Assembly: GCA_024643595.1 (NCBI GenBank)
Contig: JAHEMS010000061.1
Span: forward strand, 1-11,590
DNA length: 11,590 nt
Direction: 5' to 3'
DNA from: Bacteroidota bacterium
GTDB lineage: Bacteria > Bacteroidota > Bacteroidia > Cytophagales > Cyclobacteriaceae
The notes beneath the pieces are model-generated. The model worked only from the letters and a program-made list of their open reading frames with translations. It was not told the DNA's origin and searched no databases. Made by a program: the position numbers and the translations under genes. This document shows positions 5,063 to 11,590 of this stretch, in pieces. Position 1 is the first letter of the stretch, and each line of letters starts with the position of its first letter.

Positions 5063-7520
5063 TAAATGGTTGTTGATATTCTTTCTATTTTTTTCGATCT
5101 CTGTTATTGCCCAGCAGAAGAAATCGGCAGTGCAAAAGCCGGCAACCACTAAACAACCAGAATCGACCAACACAAATATCGAAGAAGACGAAAAAAAGGT
5201 CCGAGATATGATTGCTTTCCTGGAATTCATGCTGAATACCCTGGGAAGCAGCAGCACACCTGTACGAGACAAAGAGGTATTAATTACCGAAAGTTATGCT
5301 AAGATTTTCCGTGATTCGAAAGTTCAGGTTGAAGATGATCTTGACGAAGAAAGAAAAGTAATCACTAACAAAGATGTAGTAGCCTACCTGAAGGATATTA
5401 ATTTCTTTTTTCAACAAGCCCGATTTGAGTTTACGATAGATGAAATTCAAAGTGGGGTAACCAGCGCTGGACAGCAATTTTATAAAGTAACCACTACCCG
5501 CAATCTTAAAGCGACAACTACTGATCAACAGGAAGTAAATAATACAAAACCACGGTTTATTGAAATCAATTATAACCCCAATGAACAAGATCTTAAAATT
5601 GTAAGCATTTACACGAATGAGTTTGATGAAAAACAGATTCTCACCAATTGGTGGAAGGATTTGTCTCTTGAATGGAAATCCGTTTTTATAGAAAAGTACG
5701 GATTATCGGATAGCGTTTCGCTGAATGATTTGAAAGCAATTAAATCGATTACTGACCTGGATATTAGTAATAATTCCATGATACAGTACCTTGATCCGTT
5801 GACCGAACTAACGAACCTGTCGGTTCTTAATATTTCAGGTACAGCAATAAAAGATATTGCCCCTATTCGCAACCTGTCTGAGTTGATTGAACTTGACCTA
5901 TCCTCAACGGCTATCCACCAGTTGTCTCCTTTAAAATATGCGGTAAAGTTGGAAGTTCTCAACCTGAATAATACAGCTATCACAGATCTGTCGGTAATTT
6001 CGAAGATGACCCAATTAAAAAATTTATCGCTAAAGGATGTATCCGTTGCTGACTTTACCCCCTTAAATCAGCTCACTTCTCTTCAGATAGCCGATTTAAG
6101 TCAAACGCAAGTTATGGATCTTAATCCATTTGAAAATCTTATTCATCTTAAAGAACTGCATCTTTCCGAGACCTTTATTTTGGACTTAAGTCCGTTGATA
6201 AAATTAAAGTCACTTGAAGTTTTGGAAGTAGATCATACGCCTCTTCAAAATTTAAAGTCTGCAGAACAACTTGAAAGCCTCAAAATACTTTCAATCAACT
6301 ATACTGCCATTTCAGATATATCTCCCCTGCTAAGTCTACCTCACCTGGAAAAGGTCTATTGCGATCAAACACTGATAAAGCGGCAGGATGCATCGATTTT
6401 TATGACTAGAAAACCCACTACTTTAATCATATTTGATTCTAAGGATTTAAAAGCATGGTGGGATACTCTTTCACCAGACTGGAGATTGACATTGAGCAAT
6501 GCAGCGAGAATAAATAATGATCCTTCCAAAGAAGAACTTGCCAGGATTCCATTGGTCGACTCCATTAACATAGGTGGAAAAACTGAAATTAAGGACCTTG
6601 AACCTCTTAGGAAATTGCAACGACTCCGCATTCTGATCGCTAATCATACCGGCATCGTTGATTTAACGCCACTTAGCAATCATCAGGGCTTACAACATGT
6701 AGACATCAGCGACACAAAAGTCACTGACTTATCCGTTATTTCAGAGATTAAAGAACTGAAGACCCTTAAAGCTGAAAATAACGCGATTAATAATATTACA
6801 TTTTTAAAAATACCAAGTCTTAGGCTACTGTATTTAGATCATAGTTCAGTAGATGATCAACGGGCTATGCATTTTCTATTAAGTAATCCAAATTGTCTAC
6901 TGATCTATAAGACGGAAGAATTAAAAAATTGGTGGAATAATTTATCGGCGGCATGGAAAGAAATATTCGTGGAAGAAATGGGAAAGAATAAGAGTAATAC
7001 CACTGAAAATCTCCATCAACTTATTCAACTAGAAAAACTTTACTTTAAAGATAAGCCTATTGATAATCTTTCTCCGCTAAGTGAATTTGTCAGATTGAAA
7101 GAACTCCAATTCTCAGGTACTAACATGACTAGCCTCTCCCCTATTAAAAATATTCTTTCATTAAAATCATTACATGCTACAAACAGTCCAATTACAAACT
7201 TGGATTCATTAAAACTACTTACTACGTTGGAAGATCTGGATATTTCCAATACGCCGATTGATGACATCTATGAGATTTGGCGCCTGCATGGAATAACCAG
7301 GCTAAATTGCTCAGGTACTCAAATCAAAAGATTAGATGCTCTCGAGAAATTGGAGAAACTTGAATACCTGGATTTCTCTAATACCAATGTGAGTAAGCTT
7401 AATCCGTTGGACTATCTACCTCTTAAAACATTGAAATGCTACAACACTAAAGTATCCAGCAGGGCTATCGAGAACTTCAAATCAAGTCACCCGGATTGTA
7501 ATGTGATTTATTATCGATAA
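5049..7520 (+). CDS. Secreted modular leucine-rich-repeat protein, operon gene 4
   Basis: The 823-residue product has a signal peptide (residues 1-21, ending SVIA, then QQ) and a short Lys/Thr/Pro linker. An NTF2-like domain follows (about 50-190, starting KVRDM), resembling operon gene 2. The rest is three tandem modules. Each opens with a Trp-Trp helix motif (WWKDLSLEW 201, WWDTLSPDW 470, WWNNLSAAW 628), continues with 22-residue internalin/SDS22-type repeats (pattern L..L.L..T.I.DLSPL), and closes with F....P...LIIF or its variants near 456, 614 and 815. I count about 10, 5 and 7 repeats. Solenoids of this kind bind proteins or glycans. No LPXTG, Por-sorting domain or membrane anchor is seen at the C-terminus, which ends within the third cap (CNVIYYR), so the protein is probably periplasmic or released. 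The ATG overlaps the end of gene 3 by 14 bp. Confidence 0.9.
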   Translation: MKHTSKWLLIFFLFFSISVIAQQKKSAVQKPATTKQPESTNTNIEEDEKKVRDMIAFLEFMLNTLGSSSTPVRDKEVLITESYAKIFRDSKVQVEDDLDEERKVITNKDVVAYLKDINFFFQQARFEFTIDEIQSGVTSAGQQFYKVTTTRNLKATTTDQQEVNNTKPRFIEINYNPNEQDLKIVSIYTNEFDEKQILTNWWKDLSLEWKSVFIEKYGLSDSVSLNDLKAIKSITDLDISNNSMIQYLDPLTELTNLSVLNISGTAIKDIAPIRNLSELIELDLSSTAIHQLSPLKYAVKLEVLNLNNTAITDLSVISKMTQLKNLSLKDVSVADFTPLNQLTSLQIADLSQTQVMDLNPFENLIHLKELHLSETFILDLSPLIKLKSLEVLEVDHTPLQNLKSAEQLESLKILSINYTAISDISPLLSLPHLEKVYCDQTLIKRQDASIFMTRKPTTLIIFDSKDLKAWWDTLSPDWRLTLSNAARINNDPSKEELARIPLVDSINIGGKTEIKDLEPLRKLQRLRILIANHTGIVDLTPLSNHQGLQHVDISDTKVTDLSVISEIKELKTLKAENNAINNITFLKIPSLRLLYLDHSSVDDQRAMHFLLSNPNCLLIYKTEELKNWWNNLSAAWKEIFVEEMGKNKSNTTENLHQLIQLEKLYFKDKPIDNLSPLSEFVRLKELQFSGTNMTSLSPIKNILSLKSLHATNSPITNLDSLKLLTTLEDLDISNTPIDDIYEIWRLHGITRLNCSGTQIKRLDALEKLEKLEYLDFSNTNVSKLNPLDYLPLKTLKCYNTKVSSRAIENFKSSHPDCNVIYYR
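5649..7517 (+). repeat. Three tandem WW-cap plus LRR modules inside operon gene 4
   Basis: At DNA level the modules run about 5649-6434, 6456-6908 and 6930-7517. Each begins with tandem TGG codons (5649, 6456, 6930) followed by LSxxW, and each ends with a short cap containing F, P and an I-I/Y-type strand. The copies have diverged strongly in sequence and differ in repeat number, so this is ancient internal duplication, not a recent DNA repeat. Confidence 0.75.
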
Positions 7521-7598
7521 CCCAATGCTCTCTCAAACAAGTTTATTTAATCGATATGGTTTCAGAAACTGTAATCTAAAGTTGCCTAAAAAATCAAG

Positions 7599-8012
7599 AT
7601 GAATAAAATAGCATTGTTAAATGAACTTTCGAATCATTCTTTTGTGATGATCCGGCCATCCATGGTTGCCGGCGTAGGTGTATTTGCTATCCGGGATATA
7701 CCAGAAGGATGCAGAGACATGTTCAGCAAGCCAGATAGAAATGACCAATGGATTACCATCAGCAAAATTGAAATGGAGTCACTACCGGAGCATGCCCGAA
7801 TCTTGATTGAGAATTACTGTTTGTTTGATGAAGAGAAGTATTATGTGCCCGACTATGGATTTAAAAAGATAGATGTGTCGCTCCTCCTTAATCATTCTGA
7901 TTCACCAAACGTAGTATCCATTCAAGAGGGAGATTATTTTGAAGCCATTCGTGATATAAAACGTGGAGAAGAACTTTTCATTGATTACGGACAAATTGTG
8001 GAGGGAGAATAA
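7599..8012 (+). CDS. Small SET-domain protein (putative protein lysine methyltransferase)
   Basis: This 137-residue soluble protein consists of little more than a SET domain. The visible motifs are GVGVFAIRDIPEG (25-37) at the cofactor-binding start, LLNHSDSPNV (96-105) carrying the NHS motif that contacts S-adenosylmethionine and forms the pseudoknot, and AIRDIKRGEELFIDYG (116-131) with the catalytic-type Tyr130. No pre-SET cysteine cluster or clear post-SET zinc motif is present, as is common in compact bacterial members. The expected reaction is methyl transfer from S-adenosylmethionine to a lysine of a protein; the target is unknown. The gene follows the leucine-rich-repeat gene by 78 bp on the same strand with no visible terminator, so co-transcription is possible, but its cytoplasmic product is unlike the exported proteins before it. 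Confidence 0.88.
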   Translation: MNKIALLNELSNHSFVMIRPSMVAGVGVFAIRDIPEGCRDMFSKPDRNDQWITISKIEMESLPEHARILIENYCLFDEEKYYVPDYGFKKIDVSLLLNHSDSPNVVSIQEGDYFEAIRDIKRGEELFIDYGQIVEGE

Positions 8013-8149
8013 ACCACCGTCAATGCTGTTTTATGTAGTACTAGTTTATTGTTCTTGACGGGATGAAAAGTGTATTTTCCGTTTAAATCAAAGTATGAAT
8101 GGCGATCAATTACGTTTAACTGGTAAATGACGCAACCAACCATAGGGTC

Positions 8150-8806
8150 ATGCACATTAATGTAGCCGATAAAATACTGTACGAAGATGAGGTATTACTC
8201 ATCATCAATAAACCAGCCGGTTTGATGGTAGAGCCCGATCGAAACGGGCATCCCAATCTGTTGCAGCAAGTAAAAAAATATCTAAAAACAAATTCTTTAG
8301 AAAAAGATGTCTATGCACAACATATTCATCGGCTCGACCGGCCTGTGAGTGGCATTATTCTATTTGCCAAGCAACGATCAGTATTAAAAAATTTAAGTGA
8401 GCAATTTGCTGAACGAAAGGTAAAAAAATATTACCAGGCAGTTACCGATCAAACTCCCGTATCTAAGATCGACAAATTAGAGCACTGGCATCGGAAAGAA
8501 AAGAAGAAAGCCGTATTATATGAGGAACAAGTCCCGTATTCAGAGAAAGCTATACTTAGTTATGAAGTAGCTGACCTGAATAACCGTTATTATATTTGGA
8601 ACATTGAACTGCATACGGGCAAGTATCACCAGATACGCGCCCAACTCGCCAAAATAGGATGCCCTATTATTGGCGACAGTTTCTATGGATCAACCATCTC
8701 CTATTTAGCGAACAGTATTGCATTACACGCATGGAAATTGGAATTTTTGCATCCGGTTACGAAAGCAGTTATGCGCATAGAAAAAACGCTTACACTAAAC
8801 GTCTGA
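8150..8806 (+). CDS. RluA-family RNA pseudouridine synthase
   Basis: The 218-residue protein converts uridine to pseudouridine in structured RNA, probably rRNA or tRNA. Motif I is ILYEDEVLLIINKPAGLMV (9-27). The catalytic motif II is HRLDRPVSG (60-68) with Asp63 as the expected nucleophile. The later conserved block is HTGKYHQIRAQLAKIGCPIIGD (155-176), followed by ALHAWKLEFLHPVT. There is no N-terminal S4 RNA-binding domain, and at 218 residues it is on the short side for the family, which resembles the compact RluA/TruC type; the exact target uridine cannot be assigned. AGGG at 8144-8147 lies two bases before the ATG. An in-frame stop at 8117-8119 limits any upstream extension. The gene converges on the histidine kinase gene with only 14 bp between stop codons. 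Confidence 0.92.
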   Translation: MHINVADKILYEDEVLLIINKPAGLMVEPDRNGHPNLLQQVKKYLKTNSLEKDVYAQHIHRLDRPVSGIILFAKQRSVLKNLSEQFAERKVKKYYQAVTDQTPVSKIDKLEHWHRKEKKKAVLYEEQVPYSEKAILSYEVADLNNRYYIWNIELHTGKYHQIRAQLAKIGCPIIGDSFYGSTISYLANSIALHAWKLEFLHPVTKAVMRIEKTLTLNV

Positions 8807-8820
8807 TCCTCCGACCATCT

Positions 8821-10536
8821 TTAAAGAAGTTCCGGAATTTCAAGTTTTACAATTGTCCCCTTTCCTTCCTCTGATTTAATATTAATTGAACCATGTAATT
8901 TATCCATGGCCTCTTTTACTATATATAAACCAAGTCCAGAACCAGCACCATCATCAGTAGCCCTGTAGAACATTTGACAAACTTTATCAAGATGCTCGAA
9001 AGGTATGCCTCTTCCGTTATCTTCAATCTCAACATGAGCCTTTCTCTCGGTAATCTCTACGTTGATTTTAATGACCGGATCCCTTCCATTTCTATACCGA
9101 ATGGAATTAGAAATAATATTATTCAGAATCACTTTTAACCTCCATCGATCGGAATAAAAACTGCCAGTCTGATTTACATTGATTATCCTTTCTACTTCTC
9201 CTCCGGTGGCTGTAGCAAACTTCAATTGATTAAAAGTTTCATCAATTAGTGGTTGAAATAAAATTTCTTCCCGCTTTATTTCCAATCTTGAATTTCTGGA
9301 CTGATCTAATATTTCCCGAATGAAATTATCCTGTTGAAGAGCGCTATTATTGATCTTTTCCAGATACGTATTTTTCATGGTCAGGTCCTTGTCTTTCTTA
9401 GCCAAATTAATGAGCCCGAGAACCGATGCAATAGGAGCACGCAAATCATGGGAAACACTATACACAAAATTATCCAGCTCGGTATTACGTTTACTGAGCT
9501 CCATATTGGTTTTTATTAATTTGTCTTCCGCCACTTTGCGGGTATCAATTTCATCATTCAGCGCTTTCGTTCTCTCCTGCACCATGTTCTCCAAATTAAC
9601 GTTAAAAAGTTTCAATTCATTTTGCGCCGCAGCCCTTTCAGTAACAGTGGCTGACAGGACAATGGTTGAAATACTAATCACACCTATAAATATTTGAAGC
9701 AACAGCATCGTATCGCTGGCACTCGACTGAATAAACGGACCACTGGAGTGAATCGTGAAATAAATAGAAATAAGTGAAGAAATCAGGGCACCTGAAATAG
9801 CCGCCAATAAACTAAATCTAAATGCCAGCCATAACAGAAACGGAATCAATAAATAGGGCAACGAATCAATAAGCGTTGAATTGAAATAACCCAACCGAAT
9901 CAGGGAGTATATTCCTAAAATGGAGGCTATAAAAATACCAGCTTCCCATACCTGATTGGTATGAATAATTAATTTACGTCTTGCGGCTACGGTTAAAATA
10001 AAGGGCGTGAATAACAAGATCCCTACTACATTACCTACCCACCAGGTAAAACAACTTTTGATAAGATCGCTGGAATTAATTACGCCATTAACAAATAATC
10101 CCATCGTGCCTACAAAGGCGCCAATCAAACTCATCAATAAAGCAACAAACAGAAAACGAAAAGTATTCTTAGCGCTTTTGAAGGGATAATCATCCTTTAT
10201 CCACTCTTTGACAAGGAAATTTCCAACCAACGTTTCTAAAGTTTGTCCAGCTGCAATTATACTAGAGACAGCAATCAAGGTATGCTGCGGCAACGCCTGG
10301 TTATTCCAAAAGGCCATCAAATTGGCAATCATCGCGCCAATGGTAATGCCCGGCCATGATGACCTGCCTAATAATATGATCAATGCAAAGGCGATACCGG
10401 AGGGCGGCCAGGCTGGTAATGTAGTAGTATCATGAAATGCAAGAAAATATCCTAACCGCGCAGATAGGTAATAGAGTACAGTGGTAAGTACAATCTTGAA
10501 ATCAAGTTTATACTCAAGTGGTAGTTTATACTTCAA
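8821..10536 (-). CDS. MASE1-domain sensor histidine kinase
   Basis: This 571-residue inner-membrane kinase has an N-terminal MASE1 sensor (about 10-300) with roughly eight to ten hydrophobic segments and the family hallmark LPAWPPSGIAFAL (40-52). A coiled-coil linker (about 300-356) connects it to a HisKA domain with the phosphoacceptor H363 in VSHDLRAPIASVLG. The HATPase domain shows the N box NNIISNSIRYRN (472-483), the G1 box DNGRGI (506-511), an F box FYRAT and the G2 box GSGLGLYIV (532-540). All catalytic boxes look intact, so it should autophosphorylate; the stimulus is unknown. No receiver domain is fused and no response-regulator gene is in the window, so its partner is elsewhere. The start must be TTG at 10534-10536, because an in-frame TAA lies only two codons upstream (10543-10545 in complement) and no ATG occurs before the first membrane segments. 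Confidence 0.93.
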   Translation of the reverse strand: MKYKLPLEYKLDFKIVLTTVLYYLSARLGYFLAFHDTTTLPAWPPSGIAFALIILLGRSSWPGITIGAMIANLMAFWNNQALPQHTLIAVSSIIAAGQTLETLVGNFLVKEWIKDDYPFKSAKNTFRFLFVALLMSLIGAFVGTMGLFVNGVINSSDLIKSCFTWWVGNVVGILLFTPFILTVAARRKLIIHTNQVWEAGIFIASILGIYSLIRLGYFNSTLIDSLPYLLIPFLLWLAFRFSLLAAISGALISSLISIYFTIHSSGPFIQSSASDTMLLLQIFIGVISISTIVLSATVTERAAAQNELKLFNVNLENMVQERTKALNDEIDTRKVAEDKLIKTNMELSKRNTELDNFVYSVSHDLRAPIASVLGLINLAKKDKDLTMKNTYLEKINNSALQQDNFIREILDQSRNSRLEIKREEILFQPLIDETFNQLKFATATGGEVERIINVNQTGSFYSDRWRLKVILNNIISNSIRYRNGRDPVIKINVEITERKAHVEIEDNGRGIPFEHLDKVCQMFYRATDDGAGSGLGLYIVKEAMDKLHGSINIKSEEGKGTIVKLEIPELL

Positions 10537-10813
10537 CTTTAATTAACTCATTATCAAACGAATATAGGAAAATATAAATTGGTTATATCACCCATTACAT
10601 TGATCTGCCAATATTTTAGATTAACAGCCAATTAATGACGCTGAAATGATATCATCACCTTTAAATGGATCTCCTGGTACTATATACATCCATTCAGTGC
10701 TAAGGGAAATCTTTGAAAATGTTTAGCAAATAATATTAGTTCGATTTTCAAATTAAGGTGGCATTTTTATGTAAAATCGTATCTAGAATCTAACGCATCA
10801 ACAACAACTAATA
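10537..10813. promoter_or_regulatory. Divergent intergenic region between kinase and GH43 genes
   Basis: This 277-bp AT-rich gap should hold the promoters of both the kinase (minus) and the GH43 gene (plus). It contains a 10-bp perfect palindrome ATGATATCAT (10646-10655) and 7-bp inverted arms AATGGAT/ATCCATT (10664-10670 and 10688-10694, 17-nt spacer). AATCTTTG (10708-10715) is one mismatch from the plus-strand -7 consensus and CAAACGAA (10555-10562) is one mismatch from it on the minus strand, but neither has a convincing -33 partner. I see no coding potential here. Confidence 0.3.
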
Positions 10814-11590
10814 ATGACAATAAAATTCAATTTCTCCCTGTTGATCATACTCTTTACTGCCAGTATTATCCTCAATTGTACAAAATCATCTACAACTACA
10901 CCTGACGCATCTGTTCAAAATGAAGAAGTGCCAATATCGAATCCACTGGTAAGCCATATCTTTACCGCAGATCCTTCTGCTCATGTATTTAATGATCGTA
11001 TATATATATATCCTTCTCATGATATCGAAGCTGGAGTTCCTGAAAATGATTTGGGCGATCATTTCGACATGCGCGATTATCATGTATTATCCATGTCCTC
11101 CTTACAGGACAATGTAACCGATCATGGTGTTGCGTTGGATATTAAAGATATCACATGGGCTGGAAGGCAATTATGGGCTCCGGATGCAGCCTATGCAAAT
11201 GGTTTATTCTACCTCTATTTTCCAGCAAAAGATAAAAGTGATGTATTTAGAATTGGAGTTGCTACGAGCGATAATCCAGGTGGTCCATTCATCCCTGAAA
11301 AAGAACCTATTAATGGAAGCTATAGTATTGATCCTTGTGTTTTTAAAGACGACGATGGAACATACTATATGTATTTCGGTGGAATCTGGGGTGGGCAACT
11401 ACAACGTTGGGATAACAATCAGTACCATCCGGAAGGAGCGTTACGAAAAGACAATGAGCAAGCCGTTCTACCACGCGTTGCTAAATTGTCGAAGGATATG
11501 AAAAGCTTTGCAGAAGAAGTTCGCACGGTGACTCTACAGGATGAGCGTGGAAATCTTTTCACAGAAGCACAAAATGATAAGCGATTCTTT
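10814..11590 (+). CDS. Glycoside hydrolase family 43 lipoprotein, 5' part
   Basis: The open frame from the ATG at 10814 runs 259 codons to the window edge without a stop. Residues 1-21 form a lipoprotein signal peptide with Cys22 (IILNC, then TKSS), followed by a Ser/Thr/Pro-rich tether, so the enzyme should be anchored in the outer membrane or periplasm. The five-bladed beta-propeller of GH43 is recognisable: TADPSAHVF (51-59), where Asp53 is the expected general base; WAPDAAYANGLFYLYF (121-136); and YSIDPCVFKDDDGTYYMYFGG (170-190), where Asp173 is the expected pKa-tuning residue. Such enzymes cleave alpha-arabinofuranosyl or beta-xylosyl linkages in plant-type polysaccharides; which one cannot be decided. 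The general acid Glu is not in the visible part; the sequence breaks off after DKRFF, where I expect it to follow almost immediately. It is transcribed divergently from the histidine kinase. Confidence 0.9.
   Translation, partial: MTIKFNFSLLIILFTASIILNCTKSSTTTPDASVQNEEVPISNPLVSHIFTADPSAHVFNDRIYIYPSHDIEAGVPENDLGDHFDMRDYHVLSMSSLQDNVTDHGVALDIKDITWAGRQLWAPDAAYANGLFYLYFPAKDKSDVFRIGVATSDNPGGPFIPEKEPINGSYSIDPCVFKDDDGTYYMYFGGIWGGQLQRWDNNQYHPEGALRKDNEQAVLPRVAKLSKDMKSFAEEVRTVTLQDERGNLFTEAQNDKRFF

Noticed and set aside
5649..7517. Possible recent tandem DNA duplication in the LRR gene
   Set aside because: The modules resemble each other only at protein motif level; nucleotide sequences and repeat numbers differ too much for a recent duplication.
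8017..8061. Inverted arms CCGTCAA and TTGACGG after the SET gene, with TAGTACTA palindrome in between
   Set aside because: The spacer between arms is 31 bases and no T tract follows, so it is not a credible terminator; the arms are only 7 bp and could be chance.
9350..9697. 115-codon plus-strand open frame inside the histidine kinase
   Set aside because: It is antisense to the conserved linker and HisKA region, with no recognisable protein features.
11124..11501. 125-codon plus-strand open frame inside the GH43 gene
   Set aside because: The GH43 frame from 10814 carries all family motifs through this region; the other frame is a by-product.
1..11590. Phage, insertion sequence, CRISPR array or classic defence island
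   Set aside because: No transposase, integrase, phage structural gene, direct-repeat array, terminal inverted repeats or known defence nuclease was found.

Overview
The window looks like a chromosomal stretch of a free-living Bacteroidota bacterium, most likely a cytophagal relative. This rests on moderate-to-low GC with A-rich leaders and few Shine-Dalgarno sites, signal peptides ending in 'AQ', lipoproteins with the Bacteroidota-style C-K/T-S-S start, and recognisable Bacteroidota versions of an enolase-superfamily dehydratase, a BASS transporter and a GH43 lipoprotein. No mobile element, CRISPR array, tRNA or rRNA was seen.

Layout. (1) 1-497: the 3' end of a galactonate-dehydratase-like enolase-superfamily gene, closed by a strong intrinsic terminator (514-566). 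(2) 621-1724: a BASS-family sodium-coupled transporter, overlapping tail to tail by 11 bp with a minus-strand exported NTF2/DUF4440-like protein (1714-2133). (3) 2284-2757: an unrecognised small minus-strand protein. (4) 3048-7520: a tight plus-strand run of four exported proteins: a coiled-coil lipoprotein, two secreted proteins of unknown function, and an 823-residue leucine-rich-repeat protein made of three tandem modules. (5) 7599-8806: a small SET-domain protein and a RluA-type pseudouridine synthase, also plus strand. (6) 8821-10536: a minus-strand MASE1 sensor histidine kinase. (7) 10814-11590: the 5' part of a GH43 glycoside-hydrolase lipoprotein running off the window.

The two ends suggest carbohydrate use: a GH43 enzyme for pentose-containing polysaccharide at one end, and a sugar-acid dehydratase with an organic-anion transporter at the other. 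The middle does not obviously belong to that pathway. The most interesting part is the four-gene block. By eye, all four products carry the same small alpha+beta domain, resembling an NTF2-like fold, attached to different N- or C-terminal extensions. This suggests a dedicated envelope or secreted assembly whose function I cannot name. All family calls were made by reading motifs; no database search was run.
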